Source of the DNA: DAITMV01 sp046318595
GTDB taxonomy: Bacteria > Pseudomonadota > Gammaproteobacteria > Burkholderiales > Burkholderiaceae_B
Direction of reading: 5' to 3'
DNA length: 64,000 nucleotides
Assembly: GCA_046318595.1 (NCBI GenBank)
Contig: JBKCTV010000066.1
Coordinates: forward strand, 32,623 to 96,622
Position 1 is the first letter of the stretch, and each line of letters begins with the position of its first letter. Positions 8,934-21,248 of the stretch are shown in pieces. The translations under genes and the position numbers were made by a program. Below the pieces are notes generated by a model. That model ran no database searches. It saw nothing but the letters and a program-made list of their open reading frames with translations, and was not told the DNA's origin.

Positions 8934-10118
8934 TTATAAATTGAAAAACTCGAACACATCGTCCCGCCGCGCCCGGGTGTCGTGGATGCCGAGCTGGATG
9001 AGTTCGCGCGTAAACGACGATTCGAACAACAAATAACTTGCCAATGCGGCGCCACTGGCTTCGGTCGCGCCTAAGGTCGATAGTAGACCGCGCACAGGAG
9101 TGGGCAGGCTACCGATGTGCCGGGAAGCGATTTCGTCGATACGGCGTGACGGCATGATCGCCAAGAGCCGCACCGGTTTGAGCGGCGTGTTGGCGAGCAG
9201 CCGCGGCGGCAACAAGGCCAGCGTTTTATTCACCCGCGTCAGCCGCTCGATATCGACCGACAAACCATCGAGAAAAATCGACGCCATCGCATGGCCGGCG
9301 ATTTGCGCCAGACTTGGGTACTGATTGGCGTGCAAGGCGGGAAAGTCCGACGAACCGTTGACCTGACCCGAGCCGATGACCAACACCCGGGTTGCGCCCA
9401 GGTGAATAGCCGGGCTGATAGGCGCGAGCTGGCGCATTGCGCCATCTCCACAGTATTCGATTTTTCCGTCGTATTCGATGGGACATGCGGGAAAAATGAA
9501 CGGTATCGCACTCGACGCCAAGAGGTGGTCGACCGCTATCTGCCCCCGACGGGCCATACGCTGCGTCCGGACCCAGGGAGCGATTGCGGCGTGGGTTTGA
9601 TAAAAGGTGATGTGATGCCCGGACGAATAGCTCGACGCGGATACGGCGACCGCGCGTAAATGCGCACTGGCCAACGCCTTTTCGAGGCGATGAAGGGGTA
9701 ACAGGCTTTCCAGCAGTTGGATCAGCGGGGCATTGTCCAGCAGATAACGCGGGCGTTTGCGCAGCAACCAGCCAATCGATAAGGCTGTCAGCCAACGCGC
9801 ACCGGTGCGGATGATGCCCAGCGCGTCGGCGCGGTACACCTGCTCGGTCCGAAAATTTTCCCAGATGAAGTGCAGTTTCTCGACCGCCTTGAAAAAATCG
9901 CTGCCGGCGCAGCCCAGTGCGGTGGCGTTGATCGCGCCAGCAGACGTTCCGGTCAAAACCGGAAATGGATGGCGCAAGGCCGGATCTTGCCGCGCCTCTA
10001 GCCATTCGGCGATTTGGTATAGCACACCGACTTGGTAGGCGGCGCGTGCGCCGCCGCCGGTCAGTACGATGCCGGCTGGGCCGTGCGCGATAGCGGAGGG
10101 AACAGGATTGAGCGCCAT
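8934..10118 (-). CDS. patatin-like phospholipase
   Basis: Residues 21-25 form the oxyanion motif GGGAR, residues 57-61 the nucleophile elbow GTSAG (Ser59), and residues 225-226 the Asp-Gly dyad (YCGDGAMRQ). These are the three hallmarks of the bacterial patatin family, which hydrolyse acyl esters of lipids with a Ser-Asp dyad. The 394-residue length includes a C-terminal extension beyond the core domain. The ATG at 10118 was chosen over an upstream TTG at 10190, which lies closer to dnaQ; the ribosome site is weak in both cases. It has no secretion signal, so it probably acts in the cytosol or on the inner membrane. It follows dnaQ on the same strand after 75 bases. Confidence 0.9.
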   Translation of the reverse strand: MALNPVPSAIAHGPAGIVLTGGGARAAYQVGVLYQIAEWLEARQDPALRHPFPVLTGTSAGAINATALGCAGSDFFKAVEKLHFIWENFRTEQVYRADALGIIRTGARWLTALSIGWLLRKRPRYLLDNAPLIQLLESLLPLHRLEKALASAHLRAVAVSASSYSSGHHITFYQTHAAIAPWVRTQRMARRGQIAVDHLLASSAIPFIFPACPIEYDGKIEYCGDGAMRQLAPISPAIHLGATRVLVIGSGQVNGSSDFPALHANQYPSLAQIAGHAMASIFLDGLSVDIERLTRVNKTLALLPPRLLANTPLKPVRLLAIMPSRRIDEIASRHIGSLPTPVRGLLSTLGATEASGAALASYLLFESSFTRELIQLGIHDTRARRDDVFEFFNL

Positions 10119-10193
10119 GCTGCGCAGTATGGCCGGTCGGGCGCACCTGCCGTCGCCGGAACAACCCGGCGAAACGCCGTCAATTGCCAACGA

Positions 10194-10925
10194 TCAAACA
10201 TTTTGCACCGGGAGACTCGCCGATGGCGCAGCCCGCCACAAACACTTGCCCCGCGACTCGCGGTCGAGAATGTCGAGGTAGCCGGCATGGGCAAGGAGCT
10301 CTGCGGCATCTGGTGGCAATAAGGGTAAAACCAGGCTGTGCAACTGGGCATCGTGCGTCTGCAAAGCGCCATCGCCGCCCCCGACGTCCATGCTCAAACT
10401 GTCCTGTCCACGGGTCAAAGCCAGAAACACATCGGACAGGATTTGCGCATCCAGCAGCGCGCCGTGCAGCTTCCGGTGATTGTTGTTGACGCCCAGCCGT
10501 TCGCACAACGCATCCAGGGAGTTGCGTTTTCCCGGGTACAGTTCGCGCGCCATGGCCAGCGAGTCGGTTACGCCGAGGACGTGGGTTTTGAATTCGCTGC
10601 GTCCCTGCCGATCAAGCTCGGCGTTCAAGAAACCGACGTCGAACGCTGCGTTGTGAATGATGATCTCCGCATCGGCGACGAAAGCCAGAAACTCGTCGAC
10701 CACTTCAGCAAAACGCGGTTTGTCGGCCAGGAACTCGTCGGTCAAGCCGTGCACGGCGAGTGCGCCCTCGTCGACTTTACGCTCGGGGTTCAGATAGGTA
10801 TGGAAGTGGCGGCCGGAGGTTTGCCGGCCCAGCATTTCCACGCAACCGATTTCAATGACGCGGTGGTCCTGGCGATGATCCAGCCCGGTGGTTTCGGTAT
10901 CGAGAATGACATAGCGCATGTTCAT
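10194..10925 (-). CDS. dnaQ: DNA polymerase III epsilon subunit (proofreading exonuclease)
   Basis: The 243-residue protein starts with YVILDTETTG, giving the ExoI acidic pair Asp9 and Glu11, followed by HNAAFDVGFLNAEL (ExoII) and HGALLDAQILSDVF (ExoIII, with the catalytic His and Asp). It is the 3'-5' proofreading subunit that works with the alpha and theta-like parts of the replicative polymerase. The start ATG at 10925 overlaps the rnhA stop codon by four bases, which settles the start against a much longer upstream frame. The rnhA-dnaQ pairing is the usual proteobacterial arrangement. Confidence 0.97.
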   Translation of the reverse strand: MNMRYVILDTETTGLDHRQDHRVIEIGCVEMLGRQTSGRHFHTYLNPERKVDEGALAVHGLTDEFLADKPRFAEVVDEFLAFVADAEIIIHNAAFDVGFLNAELDRQGRSEFKTHVLGVTDSLAMARELYPGKRNSLDALCERLGVNNNHRKLHGALLDAQILSDVFLALTRGQDSLSMDVGGGDGALQTHDAQLHSLVLPLLPPDAAELLAHAGYLDILDRESRGKCLWRAAPSASLPVQNV

Positions 10926-11380
10926 GCGAGGCTCGCCACGCCCTGATTGGCCAGGGCATCGGCACGATCGTTGCCGGGGTGGCCGGAATGGCCCTTGACC
11001 CAGTGCCAGCGCACCGCATGACGGGACGCGCTTTTTTCGAGCAACTGCCACAGCTCGACGTTTTTGACGGGTTTTTTATCGCTGGTTTTCCAGCCGTTGA
11101 GTTTCCACTTCGGCAGCCATTCCTGGATACCTTTCATGACGTACTGGGAGTCCGTAAACAAATCGACCTGACAAGGCTGCTTGAGAGCGTCGAGCGCCTC
11201 GATGACGGCTGTCAGCTCCATACGGTTATTGGTGGTCAACATTTCCCCGCCGAACAGTTCTTTGACGGTATCACCAGCCTGCAGTAAAACGCCCCAGCCA
11301 CCGCGGCCCGGGTTGCCCTTGCAGGCACCGTCGGCGTAGATGGTGACTGAAGGCAATAATGGATCAATCGGTGTGTTCAT
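10922..11380 (-). CDS. rnhA: ribonuclease HI
   Basis: The 152-residue protein has the full RNase HI set: YADGACKGNPGRGGWG (Asp17), the MELTAVIEALDAL helix with the catalytic Glu, TDSQYVMKGI with the second Asp, and NDRADALAN near the C-terminus. It cleaves RNA in RNA-DNA hybrids in the cytoplasm. It is followed by dnaQ with a four-base overlap and preceded by the yafS-like gene after 96 bases. Confidence 0.97.
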   Translation of the reverse strand: MNTPIDPLLPSVTIYADGACKGNPGRGGWGVLLQAGDTVKELFGGEMLTTNNRMELTAVIEALDALKQPCQVDLFTDSQYVMKGIQEWLPKWKLNGWKTSDKKPVKNVELWQLLEKSASRHAVRWHWVKGHSGHPGNDRADALANQGVASLA

Positions 11381-11476
11381 GAAAATGCTTCGCTATGATT
11401 ATTTATTATTAAATGTAAAACTTCTGCCTGGCCGGCTGACCCTGGAGGTTTTTGAGGTCCGCCGGCGGTAAAAACA

Positions 11477-12265
11477 TCACGGTGAACAATGCGCCTTCGC
11501 CACCCGCTGACGGGCACCCAGCGCCGCAGGGGCGTTCCATTCCGGTTTGATGATGAGGCGCATGCCATGTACGCGCTTGACCGCACTGATCATGTAGACG
11601 GCGCCACAGACCGGCCACCAACGGTCACCCGCTTTCTCCATAAACGCCATGGATTGCAGTCCACGCGCGCTGCGTCGCGGCAGGCGGTAGCAGCCAAACC
11701 GGCCATGGTTCAGCTCCAAACCCAGCAATTTTAACCAATCTTTCAGGCGAGGAAGACTGATGGGCTCGCCAGTACGAGGCCAGACGGGCCAGCGGCGACC
11801 GAGCATTTTTTGCATCGCCCCCCAAGACGATAATGGATTGAAGCCCGTGATGACCAGTTGCCCTTCCGGGATCAACACCCGCTCGGCTTCGCGCAATACG
11901 CTATGCGGATCAGCCGCAAACTCCAGCACATGGGGCATCACCAGCAAATCGATGGAATCGGAGGCCAACGGCAGGCGGGCATAATCCGCCTGCAACTGCC
12001 CGGTCCATGCCGTACCGAGCGCAAGCGGGCCAGCAGTCGGCAAGACTAGCATCCGGGACGCGATCCGGCTGTCCTCCAAGGCAGGCAAGCCCGCCAGGCC
12101 GAGCTGCACCGCATAAAAGCCGAATACGTCCTGGACGGTGCGGCTGATACAAGTCCGCTCCCAATCGAGAACATACCGGCCACGCGGCGTCGTCAGCCAG
12201 GAATCGAGCGCTGAGAGTTGGTCCGCGTGCCCGGCATTTGCGGCAGTATCATGGCTCACCGCCAT
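11477..12265 (-). CDS. yafS: YafS-like class I methyltransferase-fold protein
   Basis: The 262-residue product has the second half of a class I SAM-methyltransferase fold: LPLASDSIDLLVMPHVLEF, then DPHSVLREAERVLIPEGQLV and ITGFNP. The expected glycine-rich SAM loop (motif I, usually near residue 75) is not recognisable; the segment reads RMLVLPTAGPLALGTAW. The position between gloB and rnhA is the same as that of yafS in E. coli, which I use for the symbol. It is divergent from gloB with only 19 bases between the two start codons. The substrate is unknown and it may be a non-catalytic member. Confidence 0.75.
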   Translation of the reverse strand: MAVSHDTAANAGHADQLSALDSWLTTPRGRYVLDWERTCISRTVQDVFGFYAVQLGLAGLPALEDSRIASRMLVLPTAGPLALGTAWTGQLQADYARLPLASDSIDLLVMPHVLEFAADPHSVLREAERVLIPEGQLVITGFNPLSSWGAMQKMLGRRWPVWPRTGEPISLPRLKDWLKLLGLELNHGRFGCYRLPRRSARGLQSMAFMEKAGDRWWPVCGAVYMISAVKRVHGMRLIIKPEWNAPAALGARQRVAKAHCSP

Positions 12266-12284
12266 CGCTCAGGACGCTTTCTTC

Positions 12285-13049
12285 ATGAACCAGACTTTGC
12301 AGATTTTTTTCATACCCGCTTTTCAAGACAACTATGTCTGGATTATCCACGATTCCGCAGCCAAGCTGGCCGCCGTGGTCGATCCGGGCGATGCTGCGCC
12401 GGTGCTGGACTGGCTGGAGACGAGCGGCTGCCGGCTGACGGCGCTGCTGATCACACATCATCATGCCGATCATGTCGGCGGTATCGGGCCGCTGCTGGAG
12501 CATGCGCGACGGCAAGGCTGGCCGGCGCCCCCCGTCCATGGTCCGGCATTGGAGACTATTGCGCACATGACACATCCCCAGCGCGACGGCGATACCGTCA
12601 CGATCGACGCGCTCGGCTGGACGGCCAAGGTGCTCGACGTGCCCGGCCACACCGTCGGTCATATCGCTTATTTCAGCACGGCGCGCAGCGAACACCCCGT
12701 CCTGTTTTGCGGCGATACCTTGTTCGCCGCCGGTTGTGGCCGGCTGATGGGCGGCACGGCCGAGCAGCTCTTCACCTCACTGCAAAAGCTCGCGACCTTA
12801 CCGGACGATACGCGTGTTTACTGCGCGCACGAGTACACACTGGCCAACCTGCACTTCGCACGCGCCGCCGACCCCAACAATCCGGCGATCGCGGCGCGGC
12901 TGAGCACAGTCGCAAGCATGCGGGCGCGGGGTGAACCGACCCTGCCCAGCCTTTTACTCGACGAAAAAGGAACCAATCCATTTATTCGGGCACAAAATAT
13001 AGATGAGTTCGTAAGACTGCGCACATGGAAAGATCATTTTCGAATTTGA
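12285..13049 (+). CDS. gloB: hydroxyacylglutathione hydrolase (glyoxalase II)
   Basis: The 254-residue protein carries the metallo-beta-lactamase motif THHHADHVGG, the metal ligands in GHTVGHIAYF and CGDTLFAAGCG, and the glyoxalase II C-terminal stretch VYCAHEYTLANLHFA. It hydrolyses S-lactoylglutathione to lactate and glutathione in methylglyoxal detoxification. An upstream extension of the frame exists, but the ATG at 12285 matches the family N-terminus and lies 19 bases from the divergent yafS-like start. Confidence 0.97.
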   Translation: MNQTLQIFFIPAFQDNYVWIIHDSAAKLAAVVDPGDAAPVLDWLETSGCRLTALLITHHHADHVGGIGPLLEHARRQGWPAPPVHGPALETIAHMTHPQRDGDTVTIDALGWTAKVLDVPGHTVGHIAYFSTARSEHPVLFCGDTLFAAGCGRLMGGTAEQLFTSLQKLATLPDDTRVYCAHEYTLANLHFARAADPNNPAIAARLSTVASMRARGEPTLPSLLLDEKGTNPFIRAQNIDEFVRLRTWKDHFRI

Positions 13050-13150
13050 CGAAACCCCCGCTTGCCACTACGATCCTCAGCAATACCAACTTTCCTGGCG
13101 AGCAACGGCGTGGTGCCATTTCCATGCGGCATCTGCTCGCCGATAAATTC

Positions 13151-14656
13151 ATGTCGATCCGCTGCAATCCATTACAGCGATTCGGTATCGTGTGCAGTTT
13201 TCTTTTAGGTTGCCTGGTCTTCGCGACAACGGTTTATCCGCAAGGAGCACCTGGCGGGGGCGACACGATGCCATTCGCCGAAAATCACCACACTTTTTCG
13301 AGCGGGTTTACGCCGACGCTGGTCGACCTGACCCAGCCACCAAGCGATCTGTGGCAGCGCATTCGCTACGGCTTCGCCGTGCCGAACCTCGATTCGCCGC
13401 TGGTCGCTGAGCGGCAGGCCTGGTTCGTGGCACGGCCGCAGCAGCTCAAGATCATGTTCGAGCGGTCGAGCCTGTATTTGTATTACATCACGCAGGAGTG
13501 CGAACGCCGCGGCCTGCCCACCGAGCTGGCACTGTTGCCGTTCATCGAAAGCGCGTTCAACCCACACGCCCTGTCGCCCGCGCGGGCATCGGGTCTGTGG
13601 CAGTTCATTCCGTCGACCGGCAAAAGTTACGGACTGCAACAGAACACGCTGCGCGACGAGCGCCGCGACATCATCGCCTCGACGAACGCCGCGCTAGACT
13701 ACCTGACCACGCTGTACGAAATGTACGGCGACTGGTATCTGGCGCTGGCATCGTACAACTGGGGCGAAGGCTCGGTGGCGCGCGCCATCGATAAAAACCG
13801 CAGCCTCGGCCTGCCAACCGATTACCTCAGTCTGCAAATGCCCGACGAAACGCGCAACTACGTACCACGCCTGCAGGCCATCAAAAATATCATCAGCAGC
13901 CCGGACGCCTTCAAACTGAGCCTGCCGCAAATCGACAACGAACCCTACTTCACGACCATCGTCAAACCCCGTCACATCGAGATCAAGGCCGCCGCAAAAA
14001 TGGCCGACATGAGTGTCGAGGAGTTCAAAGCCCTCAACCCCAGCTTCAAACGCCCACCCATGCGTAAAAACGAACGTGAACCCGAGCATGTGACGCTGCT
14101 CGTGCCGATCAGCAAACTCGACACTTTCATCACCAACATGGACCGCGACGGTCGCAACGGTGCACCCTCCACTGGCGCCACGGCACCGCTTCCGTACTAT
14201 GCCGCTAACGTGCCGCCGGTCGGTCTCAAGGGCCGGATGAGTTCTGGCAACGCGCGCCTGGCCGAACTGAGCGGGGCCAGCGATGCGCTGGGCGGCGGTC
14301 TCTACCGCGACCCTTACGAATATGCACAACAAGCATCCCTGCACAGTCAGCAAAACCCGCTGGCGCAGATCCGCCGTTACTCATCGGAGGATCCGCCCCG
14401 GCGCGTTCAGCGCACCACTTATACGCCACGATTGGGCCGGGCCACCGGTAAAAACGGGCCTCGTGGTCGTCAGGCGGCAGTCAGCATCAAATCGAGCAGC
14501 AAAAAAGCCCTGGCCAGCACGACAACGAAAAGTGCCGGCCGAGCACGAGCGGCCGTTTCGCGTTCAGGCCCAGCCCAATCGAATGCAAAGGTTTCCGGCA
14601 AAACCACGCCCAAGGCTTCGGCCAAAAGCCAGACCAAGAGCAAGTCCAAACATTGA
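13151..14656 (+). CDS. mltD: membrane-bound lytic murein transglycosylase D
   Basis: The chosen ATG at 13151 places a hydrophobic signal segment at residues about 10-28; upstream ATGs at 13124 and 13025 would add a non-signal leader, and none has a clear ribosome site. The mature protein has the family 1D SLT domain with LALLPFIESAFNPHA (catalytic Glu133) and SGLWQFIPSTGKSYGL. A LysM-like region with MADMSVEEFKALNPSFK follows at about 280-335. The last 100 residues are rich in Lys, Ser, Ala and Gln, giving a very basic tail that may bind the wall. No lipobox cysteine is evident. The enzyme cleaves peptidoglycan strands to 1,6-anhydro-muropeptides. Confidence 0.92.
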   Translation: MSIRCNPLQRFGIVCSFLLGCLVFATTVYPQGAPGGGDTMPFAENHHTFSSGFTPTLVDLTQPPSDLWQRIRYGFAVPNLDSPLVAERQAWFVARPQQLKIMFERSSLYLYYITQECERRGLPTELALLPFIESAFNPHALSPARASGLWQFIPSTGKSYGLQQNTLRDERRDIIASTNAALDYLTTLYEMYGDWYLALASYNWGEGSVARAIDKNRSLGLPTDYLSLQMPDETRNYVPRLQAIKNIISSPDAFKLSLPQIDNEPYFTTIVKPRHIEIKAAAKMADMSVEEFKALNPSFKRPPMRKNEREPEHVTLLVPISKLDTFITNMDRDGRNGAPSTGATAPLPYYAANVPPVGLKGRMSSGNARLAELSGASDALGGGLYRDPYEYAQQASLHSQQNPLAQIRRYSSEDPPRRVQRTTYTPRLGRATGKNGPRGRQAAVSIKSSSKKALASTTTKSAGRARAAVSRSGPAQSNAKVSGKTTPKASAKSQTKSKSKH

Positions 14657-14727
14657 CTTATTGACGGTCCTGCCGAACCTGAAAAATTTCGATGCCTTGA
14701 GCCGCAGCCTGTGCTTCGCCTAGCTGA

Positions 14728-15903
14728 TCAAGGCGCCAACAACACCACTGCCTGCGCCTCGATCGCCTCGCCCCGCCCCAAATAGCCCAGCTTTTCGTTG
14801 GTCTTGGCTTTGACATTCACACAGGCCGGATCCACTTCCAGCACCGCAGCAATGCGCCCGGCCATCTGCACCACAAACCCCGCCAGGCGGGGCTGCTGAG
14901 CAATGACCGTAATATCGGCATTCACGACTCGCCAGCCGCGGGCATGAATGAGCTCGACGATTTTTTTCAGCAAAACGGCACTGTCGGCACCGGCATGGCT
15001 AGGGTCGGTATCGGGATAATGACGACCGATGTCGCCCAGCCCAGCCGCGCCCAGCAAGGCGTCGGTCAAGGCGTGCAGCACCGCGTCGCCGTCCGAGTGG
15101 CCCTTCAAGCCTTTGTCATGCGGCACCTGCACACCGCCCAGCATGAGTGGCCGCCCGGCTTCGAGCATGTGCACATCGTAGCCCTGCCCGACCCGGAAGC
15201 CGGCCGACGCGGTGTATGCCTTTAAAAACGACCCCACATACTGCAGATCGTCCGGATAAGTAATCTTTCTGTTCCGTGCCTCGCCCGGCACGATGCCGGG
15301 CTGCAAACCCAAAAGCTCCACGGCGCCTGCTTCATCGGTCACGACCGAGCCGCTGGCCTGGGCATGATGCAAGGCACGGTGCAGCAAACCGGCAGGAAAC
15401 AACTGAGGCGTCTGCGCTTGCCAAAGCTGCTCACGCGGCAGAGTCGCGGTGATTCGCTGATCGGTGACGGTTTTCAGGGTATCGGTCAACGGCAGCGCCA
15501 ATATGGCGCCGACCATGTCCGACGCGCCATGATCGATCAGCCGTTGCAGCGCATCGGGGCTCAGGCCCGGGCGGGCCGCATCGTGCACGAGCAGTCGATC
15601 GTCGGCCTCCAGCCGGTGCGCCGCGAAAGCCCAGTTCAAACCGTTCAAGACCGACGCGGCGCGCGTCGCACCACCGCATTTCAAAACCGTCACGCGTGTT
15701 TCAGCGGCCAGCAGCTCAGCGGCGCGCTCGTCGTTTTGGGCGACGACGACAAAAACCGTGCGAATAGCAAGGTTCTGCAGTAAAGCCCGCACGGTCCACA
15801 GGAGCACTGGCGTCCCGGCCAAGTCGGCATATTGTTTGGGAAGCCCGGCGCCGAACCGGCTACCGTTGCCGGCCGCAGGCACGAGCGCATAAATCGCAGG
15901 CAT
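14728..15903 (-). CDS. ispDF: bifunctional IspD-IspF fusion enzyme
   Basis: One uninterrupted frame encodes both enzymes in 391 residues. Residues 1-228 are IspD (2-C-methyl-D-erythritol 4-phosphate cytidylyltransferase) with VPAAGNGSRFGAGLPKQYADL at 8-28 split by the CTP loop, and LLVHDAARPGLS at 104-115. Residues about 236-391 are IspF (2,4-cyclodiphosphate synthase) with metal ligands in GYDVH (Asp243, His245), GHSDGDAVLHALTDALLG, and KTNEKLGYLGRGEAIEA near the end. These are steps 2 and 4 of the non-mevalonate isoprenoid pathway. The start at 15903 fits the family; an ATG at 15936 is possible. Divergent from mfd. Confidence 0.95.
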   Translation of the reverse strand: MPAIYALVPAAGNGSRFGAGLPKQYADLAGTPVLLWTVRALLQNLAIRTVFVVVAQNDERAAELLAAETRVTVLKCGGATRAASVLNGLNWAFAAHRLEADDRLLVHDAARPGLSPDALQRLIDHGASDMVGAILALPLTDTLKTVTDQRITATLPREQLWQAQTPQLFPAGLLHRALHHAQASGSVVTDEAGAVELLGLQPGIVPGEARNRKITYPDDLQYVGSFLKAYTASAGFRVGQGYDVHMLEAGRPLMLGGVQVPHDKGLKGHSDGDAVLHALTDALLGAAGLGDIGRHYPDTDPSHAGADSAVLLKKIVELIHARGWRVVNADITVIAQQPRLAGFVVQMAGRIAAVLEVDPACVNVKAKTNEKLGYLGRGEAIEAQAVVLLAP

Positions 15904-15942
15904 TTTATAATGATTGGTTGTTTCGACCGGATTCATTGCGTC

Positions 15943-19404
<3,462 letters not shown>

Positions 19405-19407
19405 CCC

Positions 19408-20292
19408 ATGTCGAACGCTATTAAAATCGTTTTTACCGGGGAGCGGCTGAACGCTGCACTGATCCACGACATCGCCGCGCAGGCAGGCTTACCGATGAAC
19501 ATTCAGTTTGCACCTCAGACGCAGGGCGCCTGGCAGGCGCGGCTGGACTCGCCCCTCGATCCTGCCGCGCTCAAAGTACGCCTGCGCAGCATCTGCGCAC
19601 CGCACCGTGTGGATGTGGGCGTGCTGTCGGCCGAGTTGCAGGCGGCGGACTTCGGGCTGCTTGCGATGGACATGGACTCGACGCTCATCACCATCGAATG
19701 CATCGACGAAATCGCGGACTTCATCGGCAAAAAACCCGCAGTCGCGGCCATTACCGAGGCCACCATGCGCGGCGAGATCAAAAGCTTCGCCGATAGCCTG
19801 GTGCAACGGGTAGCCCTACTGCGCGGTGTTCGGGAAAGCGACCTGCAGGCGGTGTTCGACGAACGCCTGCGGCTGTCACCGGGTGCCGCTGCCCTGCTGG
19901 CGTTTGCCCGGCAGTCTGGCTGGAAGACCCTGCTCGTGTCGGGCGGCTTCACTTATTTCACCGGTCGTTTGCAAAAGCAATTAGGACTGGACTTCGCGCA
20001 AGCCAACACACTGGAAATCATCGATGGCCGATTGACCGGCCGGGTGCTGGGCGACATCGTCGATGCAGCCGCCAAAGCCGAGCATGTGCGGGCCTGCTGT
20101 CAGCAACTGAACATCGCGCCCCCGCAGGCTATCGTCATGGGCGATGGCGCCAACGATCTGCGAATGATGGCGATCGCCGGCATGGGCGTCGCCTTTCATG
20201 CCAAACCTGTCGTACAGACAGAGGCCGACCAAGCGATCGTTTTCGGCGGTCTGGACACCCTCTCTGCCTGGATGAGAAATGATGGTTTATGA
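19408..20292 (+). CDS. serB: phosphoserine phosphatase
   Basis: The 294-residue HAD-superfamily protein has motif I DMDSTLITIE (nucleophile Asp), KTLLVSGGFTYFT as motif II and VMGDGANDLRMM as motif IV. An N-terminal extension of about 85 residues, as in other SerB proteins, precedes the catalytic domain. It removes phosphate from phosphoserine in the last step of serine synthesis. It starts three bases after mfd and so is probably in its transcript. Confidence 0.97.
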   Translation: MSNAIKIVFTGERLNAALIHDIAAQAGLPMNIQFAPQTQGAWQARLDSPLDPAALKVRLRSICAPHRVDVGVLSAELQAADFGLLAMDMDSTLITIECIDEIADFIGKKPAVAAITEATMRGEIKSFADSLVQRVALLRGVRESDLQAVFDERLRLSPGAAALLAFARQSGWKTLLVSGGFTYFTGRLQKQLGLDFAQANTLEIIDGRLTGRVLGDIVDAAAKAEHVRACCQQLNIAPPQAIVMGDGANDLRMMAIAGMGVAFHAKPVVQTEADQAIVFGGLDTLSAWMRNDGL

Positions 20293-20323
20293 TAAAACCA
20301 GCACTTAGCCTCGCACGGAAAAA

Positions 20324-21211
20324 ATGATGACCGGACGCCTCGGCGACGAAGCTTTTTCGAGCTGTAAAGAATTTCGTTTCAAACAGCTCAATATCCGCAA
20401 AGACATCGACAATAAAGCGCTTTGGGTTTACATGAACCCGGTCGGCCGTGCTTGTTTCAACAAAGGCATGCTGCAGGACATCATCGATTTCGGCGATCTG
20501 ATCGTCAACAGCAACGGGTTTTTTCATGCCGACGACGCTTGGCATGCAATCAAATACATCATCTGGGGATCCGCCGTGCCCGGTATTTTCAACTTGGGCG
20601 GCGATCTGGATTTTTTTCAGCAATCGATTCGCGAAAGAAACAGCGACAAGCTACTCGAATACGGCAGAATGTGCGTCAACCCGATCGCCAAAAGCCTGCA
20701 AAGCTACGGCCAACCGATCATCACGATTGCCTTGGTGCAGGGTCTGGCTTTGGGAGGTGGGCTGGAGTGCGCACTGGCCAATCACTTTATCGTCGCCGAA
20801 AAGCGCTGCATGATCGGTTTACCCGAAATCATGTTCAACCTGTTCCCCGGCATGGGCGCCTATCACATGCTCAGCCGTAAACTCGGCGAAAGCAAGGCCC
20901 GGCGCTTCATCATGGACGGCGCACAAGGGGACGCCGAAGCGCTGTACGAGCTCGGCCTGATCGATAAACTGGCCGACATTGGCAACGGCGAAAACGAGGT
21001 ACGCAAGCTCATCGCTCATTTGAACCTGCGCTTCAACGGCAATCAGGCGATTTTACGGCAGGGCAATAAGCACAACGCGATCACGTTGACCGAGCTCGAA
21101 GATGGTGTCGCGCACTGGGTAAATACCGCGATGAATCTGGCAGATGAAAACCTGGCGCATATGTCGACGCTGGTGAAGCGCCAGAATCGCAAGATGCAGC
21201 AAATTTCATAA
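20324..21211 (+). CDS. rpfF: RpfF-like crotonase (diffusible signal factor synthase)
   Basis: The 295-residue protein is an enoyl-CoA hydratase-fold enzyme closest by eye to RpfF: AVPGIFNLGGDLDFF, IALVQGLALGGGLECALANH, IGLPEIMFNLFPGMGAYHML. The two acidic residues expected at the active site are Glu148 and Glu168, exactly 20 apart as in the characterised Xanthomonas enzyme. RpfF makes cis-2-unsaturated fatty acid signals (DSF family) from acyl-ACP. The start ATG is preceded by GGA, 31 bases after serB. No rpfC sensor or rpfG regulator lies in the window. Alternative: a crotonase with another substrate. Confidence 0.82.
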   Translation: MMTGRLGDEAFSSCKEFRFKQLNIRKDIDNKALWVYMNPVGRACFNKGMLQDIIDFGDLIVNSNGFFHADDAWHAIKYIIWGSAVPGIFNLGGDLDFFQQSIRERNSDKLLEYGRMCVNPIAKSLQSYGQPIITIALVQGLALGGGLECALANHFIVAEKRCMIGLPEIMFNLFPGMGAYHMLSRKLGESKARRFIMDGAQGDAEALYELGLIDKLADIGNGENEVRKLIAHLNLRFNGNQAILRQGNKHNAITLTELEDGVAHWVNTAMNLADENLAHMSTLVKRQNRKMQQIS

Positions 21212-21212
21212 A

Positions 21213-21236
21213 ACAAGCCTAATTTGTTGGCTTAGA
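21213..21236. terminator. weak hairpin between convergent rpfF and rimO
   Basis: A five-base inverted repeat AAGCC/GGCTT (21215-21219 and 21229-21233) sits between the two convergent stop codons. The spacing and AT-rich flanks fit a bidirectional terminator, but the stem is short and there is no clear U tract. Seen directly; function is inferred. Confidence 0.3.
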
Positions 21237-21248
21237 GAAACAAATAAT

